Below, piece by piece: positions 1 to 8,383 of a stretch of DNA of 64,000 nucleotides. Under the pieces are notes generated by a model. That model saw only the letters and a program-made list of their open reading frames with translations. It made no database searches and was not told where the DNA came from. The stretch is from positions 1 to 64,000 of the forward strand of contig NZ_SLUQ01000016.1 in assembly GCF_004345245.1 (NCBI RefSeq). Reading direction: 5' to 3'. A program made the translations under genes and the position numbers. This stretch comes from Rhizobium sp. BK251 (lineage in GTDB: Bacteria > Pseudomonadota > Alphaproteobacteria > Rhizobiales > Rhizobiaceae). Numbering within the stretch: the stretch's first letter is position 1; every line of letters begins with the position of its first letter.

Positions 1-407
1 TTGACGTCGCCCCTGATGGCAAGGCACCTATGACCCTCCTTCTCGACCGCTGCCTTGGTCTCTTCGGCATCCTGACCTTCATCGAGATGGACGATGGCGA
101 CGTCCGCTCCTTCGCGAGCAAACAGGATGGCGACCGAGCGGCCGATGCCTGAATCACCGCCAGTGATTAGCGCGACCTTGTCCTTCAGCTTTTGCGACCC
201 CTTGTAGAAAGGCGCATCGTACATCGGTGCCAATGGAAGGTCGGCTTCCGAGCCAGGCTTCTGCTGATGCACTTTTGGAAACGGCGGCTCCGGATAGGGG
301 CGCGCACCCGCTTGCATTGCTCCCGTCGATTTTGATTTTTCCTTCTTGTCGGCCTTGTGGACCTGCTTCTGAATTTCGCGTTGCTTCTGTATGGTGGACG
401 ACGACAT
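1..407 (-). CDS. SDR family oxidoreductase, C-terminal part beyond the window
   Basis: This is the N-terminal 135 residues of a short-chain dehydrogenase/reductase; the rest lies upstream of base 1. The start at 407 follows a clear AGGGAG ribosome site. A charged, proline-rich lead of about 60 residues precedes the Rossmann core. The core shows the NAD(P)-binding motif TGGDSGIGRS and the following strand pair VAIVHLDE. The long lead and this form of the glycine motif are typical of the YghA-like SDR subgroup, which is often stress-induced; the substrate is not known. It is divergent from the DUF3606 gene at 532, so the two share the 408-531 region. Confidence 0.85.
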   Translation of the reverse strand, partial: MSSSTIQKQREIQKQVHKADKKEKSKSTGAMQAGARPYPEPPFPKVHQQKPGSEADLPLAPMYDAPFYKGSQKLKDKVALITGGDSGIGRSVAILFAREGADVAIVHLDEGQDAEETKAAVEKEGHRCLAIRGDV

Positions 408-483
408 TTCGATCTCCCTTCGATTGAGCACGTACAACGTCGAAGATGCCAAAAGGTTTGTGCGTTCAATTTTGGCAGCTGAT

Positions 484-509
484 GAAACTGTCGGGCTTCG
501 CCGCGCGTT
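484..509 (+). promoter_or_regulatory. Possible EcfG/RpoE2-type stress promoter for the gene at 532
   Basis: GAAAC (484-488) is followed by 17 bases and CGTT (506-509). This is one mismatch from the general-stress sigma consensus GGAAC-N16/17-CGTT. It lies 22 bases before the start of the DUF3606 gene. Confidence 0.5.
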
Positions 510-531
510 CTGATGCCAGGAGGATCCCACC

Positions 532-720
532 ATGTCGCATTCGAAGGACAATCGCCAAGTTCGTATCCCCGGCGCCAATGAACGCAGCGTAGCAGAACAC
601 TGCAGGAAGTTCGGCATCGGCCCCGCAGAGGCACGGAAACTTCAACAGCTGCTGGGCAAGCATGCGCCGCTGCACGAGATTCAGGCAAACGCGCCACCAA
701 GGCTGCCCAAATTCCGATAA
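532..720 (+). CDS. DUF3606-type small protein
   Basis: This 62-residue hydrophilic protein resembles the DUF3606 family of small helical proteins: a basic N-terminus, then an E/A-rich segment (about residues 17-45) that includes a GPAEARKLQQLLGKH helix. The start follows a CAGGAGG ribosome site at 517-524. Family members are abundant in rhizobia and often stress-induced, but no biochemical role is known. An EcfG-like promoter lies at 484-509 and a small GC hairpin follows at 743-757, so it is probably a single-gene unit. Confidence 0.6.
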   Translation: MSHSKDNRQVRIPGANERSVAEHCRKFGIGPAEARKLQQLLGKHAPLHEIQANAPPRLPKFR

Positions 721-742
721 GGCAAAGTGCGGGCAGTGATCG

Positions 743-757
743 CCCCGCCTTGCGGGG
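743..757. terminator. Short GC hairpin after the DUF3606 gene
   Basis: CCCCGC, loop CTT, GCGGGG form a perfect 6-bp stem 22 bases after the stop codon at 720. No T tract follows, so function as a terminator is inferred from position and shape only. Confidence 0.4.
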
Positions 758-1275
758 TGAGAACTGCCAAGACTCAATACTTTGCTGAAGGCGCGGGAAG
801 GCATATTGCTGGTCGCGGCAACTGCTCTCAGGTTGAAGCGGGTGGCTCTTAACCCTAGTCCAATGGAGATGATTGACGACTTTACAAATTGCTCCGGGCC
901 ATTGGTGAAACAATAGGACCACTTCTCGGCTGCGGCGGCCACGGCGGACGATCGTGAGGAGGGAGGCATCCCTTAAGAGCACGCTAGATGGCATGATCAC
1001 GTGCATTCATGAAGGACCAGCGGTCCGGGGATATGCAGGCGAATTCATTCTCCTACTCGAGGTAGTCTACTGCATATGTGCGCTCGTTGCGCGGCGACGG
1101 CGAGGTTTGTCATCAGGGCAGTGAACGCATTCTGGAAGTGAACCGCGGGTGCGTGCCTGTCATCTGGCCGGCATTGGCCAGATCTCTCAAGGTGAGTAGG
1201 CTGTCCGCGTATTGGCATGAAGGGGAACAATCACTTCGCTTTCTCTTTTCTATCATAGCGAAGGAGGATGATTTC
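758..1275. other. Intergenic region with no convincing gene
   Basis: No reading frame here has both a ribosome site and coding character. GGAAC at 1224-1228, followed 18 bases later by TT, is a weak EcfG-type promoter candidate for the gene at 1276. Confidence 0.5.
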
Positions 1276-1488
1276 ATGGAGAAGACACCATCATTGAAGC
1301 TTGCCGAAGAGTATATGCGCCTTGGCGGACGCAGGCTCGCAAAGATAGATGACAACATAGTAACGACGAGGCAGTGGGAAAAAGATACACCGGAAGCCGC
1401 GGCATTTTGGAGAGAAAACATTGAACCATTGGATGCGAACCGTCGACGCGAGGTCGAGGTGCATCTAGCGTCGATCAGTGATGTCTAG
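1276..1488 (+). CDS. Small hypothetical protein (70 aa)
   Basis: The start at 1276 is chosen because AAGGAGG (1261-1267) lies 8 bases before it; a longer frame opening at 1078 has no such signal. The product is small, charged and mainly helical, with an RRLAKIDDNIVTTRQWEKDTPEAA-like central stretch and no membrane segment or signal peptide. I do not recognise the family. It sits among stress-type genes and has a weak EcfG-like promoter candidate at 1224-1248. Confidence 0.55.
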   Translation: MEKTPSLKLAEEYMRLGGRRLAKIDDNIVTTRQWEKDTPEAAAFWRENIEPLDANRRREVEVHLASISDV

Positions 1489-1702
1489 GCTTCATGCCGC
1501 ACCCGATCATAGCAGTCCATGGCAATGTCAGAAACTCGGCTGCTCTGGTTATTGCCCGTCGGTTGGTTGCCGCTTGGTCGCGATCGTAGACGGCCAACCG
1601 CCGGACGATCAATCGCTCCTTTGGTCAACGACCAGTGGGCTTCACTAAATTACGAGCCGCACTAATTAACGAAGAGCATTTCAAGCCAGGAGAGGAACAG
1701 GG

Positions 1703-2227
1703 TTGGCTGAAGCGCGGGCGGCAGATAACAAGGCTCCCAGGAAGCCTGAACGCTTACCCGAGGGAGTGGGTGAGCATGATCGTTTTCAGCGAAGAGTATG
1801 GTTGGTACAGCGCGCCGCATGGATTATTTTCGGTCTCGTGCTGATCACCTGTCTTCTGGGTTTCACCGGACGCGGAGGTCCGTTTTCATGGCATCGGCTT
1901 ACCTTTGATCACGGTTCTATCGAGCTTCCTGCCATCGCACGGTGGAATGCGCCCGATGATCTGAGGGTAACCTTCGACCCGTCGGATGAAGCCCCTAACC
2001 TGGTCATAGATCAACGCTTCCTCGACGCCTTCTCGATCGAGAGCGTAGATCCCCCGCAATTCACCGCAACGTTCGAAGGCGGGCGCATTCTCTATGCTTT
2101 CCCACCAGATCCCAGCGGTAGGAGCGTCGCAATCTTCCGCGTCAAGGCACAGAAGCCTTGGCTCCGACGCTTCACCATTGGCCTCGGAAAAGATGTGGTG
2201 GAAACTTCGGTCTTTATTTTCCCGTGA
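1703..2227 (+). CDS. Hypothetical single-pass membrane protein
   Basis: The protein has 174 residues with a TTG start supported by AGGAGAGG at 1688-1695. About 33 charged cytoplasmic residues are followed by one hydrophobic segment (about residues 36-55, AAWIIFGLVLITCLLGF). The remaining 110 or so residues are probably periplasmic and beta-rich. It runs directly into the DUF421 gene, whose start lies 7 bases beyond this stop, so the two are likely co-transcribed. The soluble domain resembles nothing I can name. A partner role for the DUF421 protein is inferred from position only. Confidence 0.65.
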   Translation: MAEARAADNKAPRKPERLPEGVGEHDRFQRRVWLVQRAAWIIFGLVLITCLLGFTGRGGPFSWHRLTFDHGSIELPAIARWNAPDDLRVTFDPSDEAPNLVIDQRFLDAFSIESVDPPQFTATFEGGRILYAFPPDPSGRSVAIFRVKAQKPWLRRFTIGLGKDVVETSVFIFP

Positions 2228-2234
2228 GGCAGCA

Positions 2235-2678
2235 ATGGACGCCGTCATAAGAGGTCTTGCAATTTACATTGCGCTCCTGCTCATCATCCGGTTATCGGGT
2301 CGTCGCACTTTGGCGCAAATGACGCCCTTCGATCTCGTGATCGTCCTGGTAATCTCGGAGACAACACAACAGGCGATGCTTGGGGAAGACTTTTCCATCA
2401 CGAACGCCCTGCTCCTCATCCTGACGCTTTTCACCACTGACATTGCGATCTCCTACCTCAAGGGATGGTCACCGACGACGGCCCGAATCGTGGACGGTGT
2501 ACCGACAATTCTCGTCGCTGATGGCGCTTACGACGAGTCCGCGCTTAGAGGCTGTCGGCTTCAGAAGGAGGATGTCATGGAAGCCGCCCGTGCCCAGGAA
2601 GGTCTCGAGAGCGTTAGGGATATTAAGTTCGCCATCCTGGAAGTCAGCGGAGGCATCAGCATCATAAAGCGACCGTGA
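2235..2678 (+). CDS. DUF421 (YetF-like) membrane protein
   Basis: The 147 residues match the DUF421/YetF family. An N-terminal membrane part (helices at about 5-20, 30-50 and 58-78) contains the family signature RLSGRRTLAQMTPFDLVIVL. A soluble C-terminal YetF domain begins near residue 85 (RIVDGVPTILVADG). The start at 2235 has GAGG 5 bases upstream; an in-frame ATG at 2193, overlapping the previous gene, is the alternative. Family members are widespread integral membrane proteins without an established biochemical function, some of them sporulation- or stress-linked. Confidence 0.8.
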   Translation: MDAVIRGLAIYIALLLIIRLSGRRTLAQMTPFDLVIVLVISETTQQAMLGEDFSITNALLLILTLFTTDIAISYLKGWSPTTARIVDGVPTILVADGAYDESALRGCRLQKEDVMEAARAQEGLESVRDIKFAILEVSGGISIIKRP

Positions 2679-3338
2679 CGCACTTTCCGTCCCTTGCCAT
2701 GAGTGCCGCGATGAGCCGCTCGTTGAAGTTCACTCTTCCCCGCATATTTATTCACTTCGGCTCTGATTCCCGTCCTTCGCTTTAGGCGAGCTTGCATGGT
2801 CGAAGATCTTGACGAATTTGTTCCATCTCTTCTCCCCTGCCCACTGCTGACTCATGTGGGATCGATTGTTCCCGTTGAGCCGCACATCATTTGCTTGTCG
2901 CTATGGTACGTGCTGGAGGGCGAGTATCTTATGGCGGGGACTTGTCCTTTTCCAGTTGCGGTGGGGTGCGAGTAGTTGTCGATCTCGATCTCGATCTCGA
3001 TCTCGATCAAAGCGGTCCGGGAAAGAACCTAGGCTTGCTCAGCTTTGCGGAGCGCTCATCGCTACAAATAGCTCATCGTCCATCATTGCCGGAAGTCGCG
3101 AGGCAAAAACCTCCAGAGGTTCAGTCATACTCGATGGCATCTGAGCCTCCTGCCGCAACGGCGACGAACTTAACCCATGAGAAGTTTTCGGATGCGGAGC
3201 CGGAACGCTCCCGGTTGGTTCCAAGCTTGGATTACCAGCATGGAACAATTCCTGAACCAGTTCGGTCTGCTCGGCTACGAGGCGATGGGCGTCTAGCGTT
3301 GGCGAGACGGCGGTAGACCACTAGGCGTCACGCTGCAA
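2679..3338. other. Long intergenic region between convergent genes
   Basis: About 660 bases hold no gene I can support. The longest frame (2891-3316, +) owes its DLDLDLD stretch to a TCGATC repeat and has no ribosome site. Apart from that repeat I see nothing structured. Confidence 0.55.
2979..3008. repeat. Five tandem TCGATC hexamers
   Basis: Five perfect copies of TCGATC run from 2979 to 3008. The array also places GATC sites every six bases. It lies outside any supported gene. Confidence 0.9.
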
Positions 3339-4622
3339 TCAAGCTGCATCGAGTGCGAGGGTGAGATCGGCAACGAGATCGTCCGGATGTTCGATGCCGA
3401 TGGACAGCCTGATCGTCGTCTCAAGAACGCCGATGCGCTGGCGAACCTCTGCGGGCACGCCGGAATGCGTCATCGTCGCCGGGTGCGATGCGAGCGATTC
3501 CGTGCCCCCGAGACTGACTGCGAGCTTGAATATCTTCAACGTGTTCAGGAACCTGAAGGAGGCTTGCTGACCTCCCTTGATATCGAAGGAAAACGTCGAA
3601 CCTGCGCCGCTGCATTGGGCAGCGAATGTTCTGCCGACTGCGCTCGCCGGATCGCTATAGGGCAAGTAGTGGATCTTCTCGACCTTGGGATGCTGTCGAA
3701 GGAAGTCCGCCACCGCCTTGGCATTGCTGTTTGCCCGCTCCATGCGAATCTGGAGTGTTTCCAACGATCGTCCGAGCATCCAGCACGAATGCGGATCGAG
3801 CTGCGTGCCGATCGCGCCGCGAAGCGCCTTCACCTGCTTGATGAGGACCCGGCTCCCAAGTGCCGCACCCGCGATGAGGTCCGAATGGCCGCCGACATAT
3901 TTCGTCAGCGAGTAAAGCGAGATGTCTGCTCCATGTTCGATCGGTCGCTGGTAGACCGGACCGAGAAGTGTATTGTCGCACGCGACAACGGGCCTGTGAC
4001 CCTGCTTTTGACCGATCGCATCGGCGATCCGCCTGATCATCGCGATATCGACGAGGCTGTTGGTCGGGTTCGCCGGTGTCTCGATGAGGATGACGGAGAC
4101 GCGGCCCTTGGCCATAGCGTTCTCGGCCGCGGCCTCCAAGGATCCTGCGCTCACACCATCCGCAAAACCGACGGCGGAAACGCCGAGATTGAGGAACGTC
4201 TTGGCAAGCAGCGTTTCCGTGCCGCCATAGAGCGGTTGGGAGTGGAGGATGGCGTCGCCCGGCCGGACGAAAGTCAGAAGGACGGTCGCGATGGCCGACA
4301 TCCCCGACGAAAAGACCGCACCGCTTTCGGCTTGCTCGTAAACGGCCAGCCGATCTTCGACGATCTCGCTGTTCGGATGATTGAACCGCGAATAGACCAG
4401 ACCCGCGCCCTTGCCTTCCGGTGGTTCCTTCCGCCCCGACACATAGTCGAAGAAATCGCGTCCGTCTTCAGCAGTCTTGAAGACGAAGGTGGAGGTAAGG
4501 AAGACCGGCGGCTTGACTGCACCTTCCGAGAGTTCCGGATCGTAGCCATAGTTCAGCATCTGCGTTTCGGGGTGCAATGGATGATTGCCGATATGCGTTG
4601 TCGGGGGATGCGGTGCGGTCAT
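3339..4622 (-). CDS. Cystathionine gamma-synthase/methionine gamma-lyase family PLP enzyme
   Basis: The 427-residue protein is a full-length Cys/Met-metabolism PLP-dependent enzyme. The Schiff-base lysine is K241 in SLTKYVGGHSD, the PLP-ring aspartate is D216 in VACDNT, and the phosphate-binding SSGMSA stretch is near residue 105. The start at 4622 is chosen over one 15 bases upstream because GAGGAG lies directly before it. Family members carry out gamma-replacement or gamma-elimination on sulfur amino acids (cystathionine synthesis, or methionine breakdown to methanethiol, ammonia and 2-oxobutyrate). Sequence alone does not separate these, although the extended N-terminus fits the 'cystathionine gamma-synthase family' group often found alone in rhizobia. 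Confidence 0.85.
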   Translation of the reverse strand: MTAPHPPTTHIGNHPLHPETQMLNYGYDPELSEGAVKPPVFLTSTFVFKTAEDGRDFFDYVSGRKEPPEGKGAGLVYSRFNHPNSEIVEDRLAVYEQAESGAVFSSGMSAIATVLLTFVRPGDAILHSQPLYGGTETLLAKTFLNLGVSAVGFADGVSAGSLEAAAENAMAKGRVSVILIETPANPTNSLVDIAMIRRIADAIGQKQGHRPVVACDNTLLGPVYQRPIEHGADISLYSLTKYVGGHSDLIAGAALGSRVLIKQVKALRGAIGTQLDPHSCWMLGRSLETLQIRMERANSNAKAVADFLRQHPKVEKIHYLPYSDPASAVGRTFAAQCSGAGSTFSFDIKGGQQASFRFLNTLKIFKLAVSLGGTESLASHPATMTHSGVPAEVRQRIGVLETTIRLSIGIEHPDDLVADLTLALDAA

Positions 4623-4892
4623 TTTCGGTCTCCTCAATCAGCGTTGCCGACTTCATGGCGCATCAAACATGCGGGCGCATCGTGTTATCTGGAGCGCGGT
4701 CGATCTTTTCCATCGTCATCAACGCAGGGAAGCACGGATTTTCCGATTTCTCGTGTGTAAGGCTTCAATCACAACGCCGTCCCCCGCGCCTCTTGCCAAG
4801 GCCGGGCCTTCCTTCGGAGACCGGGTACGCTGGGTTTCGGCCGCGGTACGGAATCGAGAGAGATGGCAGGTCCAGGCAAAGAGGCCACTGTG
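4623..4892. other. Divergent intergenic region
   Basis: This stretch separates the PLP-enzyme gene (-) from the operon beginning at 4966 (+). No gene is evident. Its right edge leads into the EcfG-type promoter at 4893-4917. Confidence 0.5.
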
Positions 4893-4917
4893 GGAACAAA
4901 TGGGGCCTCGCTCGGTT
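4893..4917 (+). promoter_or_regulatory. EcfG/RpoE2-type stress promoter for the 4966-6924 operon
   Basis: GGAAC (4893-4897) is followed by 16 bases and GGTT (4914-4917). This matches the alphaproteobacterial general-stress consensus at both elements and at the spacing. The first start codon of the operon is 49 bases downstream. Confidence 0.65.
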
Positions 4918-4965
4918 GAGCCCTATAGCGAGCGGCCACAGCTCGGTTACTTTTGGAGGAATCCC

Positions 4966-5520
4966 ATGCCCGACGAAATCATCCAAGCGCCCGCCAGCGC
5001 GACCGCGTCACCCGAGGGGTCGCCAAACAACAAGGATAATGCTGGAAGCAAAAGCACAACCGAAAGTCTCCACGACTTAAGGGACAAGGTGGGCAACGAT
5101 CTGAGCATGGTGACAGATGCTGCAAGGGACACTGCCCACACCGCAATGCAGAAAGTGGAGGCTAGCATCGCAGAGCAAACGGGCTTCGCCGCACACCAGG
5201 TCGGTGGGATTGCTATGGCGCTAAAGAAGGTCGGTTCGGAGCTCGAAACGGGTGACCACGCGGCGGTCGGCCGTTATGCCACGCAGATCGGTGCAAGCGT
5301 TCAATCAATTGCAAAAGACATGGAGGGTCGCGATCTGCGTGAAATAGCTGCGATGGCGGAGAATTTTGGCCGAAAGCAACCCCTGGCCTTTCTCGGCGTG
5401 GCCGCCTTGGCAGGACTGGCGGCAAGCCGGTTCCTCACAGCCTCCGCTAAACGGACCGCTTCCGGTTCTACAAACGCGCAGCCAGGCAATTTTGATGGAG
5501 GAGAAAGAGAAGATGGTTAA
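4966..5520 (+). CDS. Nutrient-deprivation-induced-type protein
   Basis: The product has 184 residues, preceded by TTTTGGAGG five bases before ATG. The N-terminal 35 residues are disordered and polar. A long amphipathic helical region (about 40-140, rich in A, E, K and Q) follows. Near residues 142-160 is one hydrophobic stretch (PLAFLGVAALAGLAASRF) ending in arginine, like the membrane-proximal tail of DUF883/ElaB-type proteins. Rhizobial homologues are commonly labelled nutrient-deprivation-induced. It is first in an overlapping three-gene unit with a holin-like and a DUF3618 protein, behind an EcfG-type promoter. An envelope or stress role is inferred. Confidence 0.7.
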   Translation: MPDEIIQAPASATASPEGSPNNKDNAGSKSTTESLHDLRDKVGNDLSMVTDAARDTAHTAMQKVEASIAEQTGFAAHQVGGIAMALKKVGSELETGDHAAVGRYATQIGASVQSIAKDMEGRDLREIAAMAENFGRKQPLAFLGVAALAGLAASRFLTASAKRTASGSTNAQPGNFDGGEREDG

Positions 5521-5929
5521 GTCGACCGACAACGCGCCTTTATCAGAGCTCCTCGGCGGACTTGTCTCGGACGTGTCCGGCCTCTTTCGCAAAGAGATCG
5601 ACCTCGCCAAGACCGAGGCGTCGGAGAAAGTGGCGAAAGCTCTCAGCGGCATTGAAATTTTAGTGATTGGCCTTGTCCTCGCAATTGGTTCGGTAGGTGT
5701 TTTGCTAACCTCGCTCGTCGGTGGGCTCGCAACCGTCATGGTTCATCAGGGCCTGCCGCAATCGACCGCCAGCGCCCTGGCCGCGTTGATCGTCGGCGCG
5801 GTCATTGGGGGCGTAGCGTGGGCGCTGATCTCAAGAGGACTGGCGGTTCTGCGCGGCGCCAATTTTAGGCTTGATCGCTCTACAGCATCGCTTCGCCGTG
5901 ACGTCGACGTCGTTAAGGAGAAAATGTGA
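5513..5929 (+). CDS. Phage-holin-superfamily (DUF1469/Holin_3-like) membrane protein
   Basis: This 138-residue protein has an N-terminal amphipathic region (LGGLVSDVSGLFRKEIDLAKTEASEKV) followed by two transmembrane helices (about 46-68 and 83-105) and a basic tail. That is the usual architecture of the actinobacterial-phage-holin-like family, which in non-phage contexts consists of small inner-membrane proteins of unknown role. The start at 5513 overlaps the previous gene by 8 bases and uses GGAGGA at 5497-5502. Its stop overlaps the next ATG (TGATG), indicating translational coupling in the stress operon. No phage genes are nearby, so phage lysis is unlikely. Confidence 0.75.
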   Translation: MVKSTDNAPLSELLGGLVSDVSGLFRKEIDLAKTEASEKVAKALSGIEILVIGLVLAIGSVGVLLTSLVGGLATVMVHQGLPQSTASALAALIVGAVIGGVAWALISRGLAVLRGANFRLDRSTASLRRDVDVVKEKM

Positions 5930-6924
5930 TGGACCATACGATAGAAAAATCATCGGCCGATATTCAGCGAGAAATCGATGCAGACCGTCGGCGCATCGAA
6001 GATCGTATCGACGCAATTCAGGAGCGAATGTCACCGGGGCAACTCGTTGATGAGGTTTTAGCCTATGCTAAAGGTAGTGGCGGCGGCGAATTTGTAAGCA
6101 ATCTTGGCAAGGCGCTGAAGGCCAATCCACTTCCCGTCGCCTTAATGGGAGTTAGCTTGGCCTGGTTGATGGCGAAGCAGGGAAACACGTTCCTGGCCGC
6201 GACATCAGATGCTCGATCACTTCACGAAGATCCGCTCTATCCAGCTCGCGGAACAGTACGCCGCATTGGTCCTCCGGAGGAGATTGACGGAACGCGCTAC
6301 ACTCGCTTCAGTGACGAGGCTGGCCAGCAATTTAAGGCCTTGACGGATGATGTCGGCAATCGGGCGGGCAACTTTGTGGACATGACGGGCAAGGCATATC
6401 GTGGTTTCGTCGATTCTGCGGGCAAACAGATCACTGAGATCGCCGACGAGGCTGGGGCTTTGCTTGACGCATCGACGGGCTGGGCGTCAGAGACGTGGCA
6501 GCAATTTAAGGACACGGCAAGCAACATAGGCCAGAAGGCAAGCAATGCTACCAGCACGGTATCCAGCTCCGCGTCGACGACGGGATCCAAACTTGTGAAT
6601 CAGTCAACTCGTCTCAACGACGCTATCCTGAAGCACTTCAGAGACCAACCTTTGGTCGGCGGGGCTTTGGCATTCGCGGCGGGCGCTGCGATAGGGGCTG
6701 CACTACCTCATACCGAGCAGGAAGATGAAGCCCTGGGAGACGTGGCAGACGCTGTCAAAGCCAATATCGCTTCGCACGCCTCCGATGCAGTTGATAAGGG
6801 GAAGGACATCGTATCTGACGCATACGACAAGGCCGTCTCTGTTGCTACCGACGTTCACGATGCCGCGAAGGATCGCATCACCGAAGAGGTTGACAGCCTG
6901 AAGGCACGCACGGAACGTGTTTGA
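5929..6924 (+). CDS. DUF3618 domain-containing protein
   Basis: The 331-residue protein opens with a DUF3618 module (about residues 5-50: SADIQREIDADRRRIEDRIDAIQERMSPGQLVDE in outline), then a hydrophobic helix near 70-85 (PVALMGVSLAWLMA). A long A/S/D/K-rich amphipathic segment follows, recalling LEA- or apolipoprotein-like repeats (KAYRGFVDSAGKQITEIADEAG). A second glycine-rich hydrophobic stretch lies at about 244-262 (GGALAFAAGAAIGAALP). It is translationally coupled to the holin-like gene. The layout suggests a membrane-associated stress protein; the precise function is unknown. Confidence 0.75.
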   Translation: MDHTIEKSSADIQREIDADRRRIEDRIDAIQERMSPGQLVDEVLAYAKGSGGGEFVSNLGKALKANPLPVALMGVSLAWLMAKQGNTFLAATSDARSLHEDPLYPARGTVRRIGPPEEIDGTRYTRFSDEAGQQFKALTDDVGNRAGNFVDMTGKAYRGFVDSAGKQITEIADEAGALLDASTGWASETWQQFKDTASNIGQKASNATSTVSSSASTTGSKLVNQSTRLNDAILKHFRDQPLVGGALAFAAGAAIGAALPHTEQEDEALGDVADAVKANIASHASDAVDKGKDIVSDAYDKAVSVATDVHDAAKDRITEEVDSLKARTERV

Positions 6925-7037
6925 ACCGTAGCTTGCCGACACATGCCCGGAAGAATGCTGACGACGCGCGCGGCTTGTCGTCCCGCGCCATCGGCGAATT
7001 GTCCAAAAGCAGTTGTTCTTCCGACCATGGCGCGACG

Positions 7038-7062
7038 GGAACCTTTGGATGCCACTTAAGTT
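7038..7062 (+). promoter_or_regulatory. Probable EcfG-type promoter for the gene at 7096
   Basis: GGAAC (7038-7042), 16 bases, then AGTT (7059-7062). The -35 element is exact and the -10 keeps the GTT core. The GTG start of the next gene is 34 bases downstream. Confidence 0.5.
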
Positions 7063-7095
7063 TTGTGGGGAACTGTTGTCCAAAGGAGAACAATC

Positions 7096-7278
7096 GTGAA
7101 ATCGGATCTGACATCGAAAGCGGGCGCACAGTCCGCGAATGCACTTCGCAAGGAGACAATGAAGGAAGAGCGCAAAGTGGAATCCCGGAAAGGAGCCGAA
7201 CTCGCCAAGGGAGACGCTAGGTTCGAAGAGCGTTCCAAAGCGAGTGACGGTAGGAGTGCAGGACAGAAGCAACGTTAG
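7096..7278 (+). CDS. Small highly charged hypothetical protein (60 aa)
   Basis: The protein starts with GTG, chosen because AAAGGAGAA lies just upstream at 7082-7090. It is extremely hydrophilic, with alternating lysine/arginine and glutamate (for example ALRKETMKEERKVESRKGAE) and no hydrophobic segment, so it is probably disordered or a single helix. I do not recognise a family. An EcfG-type promoter at 7038-7062 makes it a likely member of the general stress response. Confidence 0.5.
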   Translation: MKSDLTSKAGAQSANALRKETMKEERKVESRKGAELAKGDARFEERSKASDGRSAGQKQR

Positions 7279-7391
7279 CGGCCTCGTCCGTAGTGCAATC
7301 AAGCATCCCGCGAGCGGGCGCACCCGTTGAGCAGCTTGACCACCACAGACCTCGCATCAATACGCCAAGCTGGTTCTCGAAAGGCAAGCCG

Positions 7392-7673
7392 ATGTTCGCG
7401 CCCAAAACAGATTTCAGAAGTGCCGCCGCCCGGTTGCTAGCCGAGCTTGATCTGGTCGCGCTAGATCAACTTAACGGCGAATATCACGGCGAAAGGCCGC
7501 TGTCCGATCAGCAGCTATCTCTGATCAGGGCCTATAGTAAGGGCGAGATAGAGGACCTCTGCTTTGAGGAGCATCTTGCCGCCGATCCTGGTCTTGCAAG
7601 GCATATGGGGTTGTGGCGGAAAGCGAACTTCGCTGAGTTTGAACAAGACGGCTTGTCCAAGTCGGCTCGGTGA
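7392..7673 (+). CDS. Hypothetical protein (93 aa)
   Basis: ATG at 7392 is preferred over an upstream in-frame start at 7293 because AAAGG lies 8 bases before it and the upstream residues look non-coding. The predicted soluble protein contains LLAELDLVALDQLNGEYHG followed by a helical, acidic segment and ends with a FEQDGL stretch. No motif or family is recognised. It lies between stress-type genes in the same orientation, but no EcfG-like promoter is visible directly before it. Confidence 0.5.
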   Translation: MFAPKTDFRSAAARLLAELDLVALDQLNGEYHGERPLSDQQLSLIRAYSKGEIEDLCFEEHLAADPGLARHMGLWRKANFAEFEQDGLSKSAR

Positions 7674-7751
7674 ATCAGCCGACCGCCTGGCGGTGTATGC
7701 TGGAACTACAGCGGAGTTTTTGCGCGTCTTAATTCAAGTCTGGAGGAAATG

Positions 7752-8198
7752 ATGGAGCCCATGACACTACAGGACTTGTCCTCGCATCTGAAGAAGCTAG
7801 ACTTCTGCATGCTTTCGACGAACGCGGGATCCGGTCGGATCGCTAGCCGACCGATGAGCAACAACGGGGACGTTGAATATGATGGAGACACCTGGTTCTT
7901 CTCGTACGACGACAGCCGCAAGATTGCGGAAATTGAACGTTCCGAGACTGTCTCTCTAACGTTTACGGCTCCGGCGAGCCTTCTTGGCAAGCCCGGCATT
8001 TTTATTGCGATGACAGGCGTCGCGTCCATAGTTCGCGACAAGACTGCCTTCGAAAGGCACTGGGCCGCCGGTCTGGAGCGCTGGTTTCCCGAAGGCATCG
8101 ACACACCCCGCCTCGCTTTGATCAAGGTGGTTGCCACAACTGTCCGTTACTGGGACGGTGAGGAAAGTGGCGAGATAACCCTACCCCGATCGCGATAG
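7752..8198 (+). CDS. Pyridoxamine 5'-phosphate oxidase-family general stress protein
   Basis: The 148-residue protein has the split-barrel flavin-binding fold of the PNPOx-like superfamily, closest in layout to general stress protein 26. The N-terminal helix is followed by FCMLSTNAGSGRIASRPM (strand pair), WFFSYDDSRKIAEIERSETVSL and a terminal RYWDGEESGEI. Relatives bind flavin, haem or F420, and the cofactor is not evident here. The start at 7752 places GGAGG (7742-7746) at 5 bases; ATG at 7749 is the alternative. GGAAC at 7702-7706 could belong to a stress promoter, but its -10 partner is poor. Confidence 0.8.
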   Translation: MEPMTLQDLSSHLKKLDFCMLSTNAGSGRIASRPMSNNGDVEYDGDTWFFSYDDSRKIAEIERSETVSLTFTAPASLLGKPGIFIAMTGVASIVRDKTAFERHWAAGLERWFPEGIDTPRLALIKVVATTVRYWDGEESGEITLPRSR

Positions 8199-8332
8199 AT
8201 CGAGTCGAACGCCGCTTTGAAAGCCTAAGCAGCGACGGCTTTGACGCGTGAACCAACAGCGCCCGCATCCATTCGCAGACTCTCAGGGTCCCTCATTCTG
8301 ACTGCAGGCCGAGGGGCTCGTGGAAGGGCTCG

Positions 8333-8357
8333 GGAACAAGTGCGGCGGAGCGGCGTT
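8333..8357 (+). promoter_or_regulatory. EcfG/RpoE2-type stress promoter for the gene at 8384
   Basis: GGAAC (8333-8337), exactly 16 bases, then CGTT (8354-8357). This is a perfect match to the general-stress sigma consensus, 27 bases before the start codon. Confidence 0.75.
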
Positions 8358-8383
8358 CGAAGAGTTTGGACATGGAGGGAAGA

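Noticed and set aside
185..1006. Reverse frame of 273 codons
   Set aside because: It overlaps both the SDR and DUF3606 genes, lacks a ribosome site and has random composition.
2891..3316. Forward frame of 141 codons with a DLDLDLD run
   Set aside because: The run comes from the TCGATC repeat; no ribosome site, family or coding bias.
3387..4760. 457-codon forward frame opposite the PLP enzyme gene
   Set aside because: The reverse strand encodes a complete enzyme with catalytic residues; the forward product has no recognisable domain.
5513..5929. Holin-like gene as a sign of a prophage
   Set aside because: It is embedded in a translationally coupled stress operon with no phage genes nearby.
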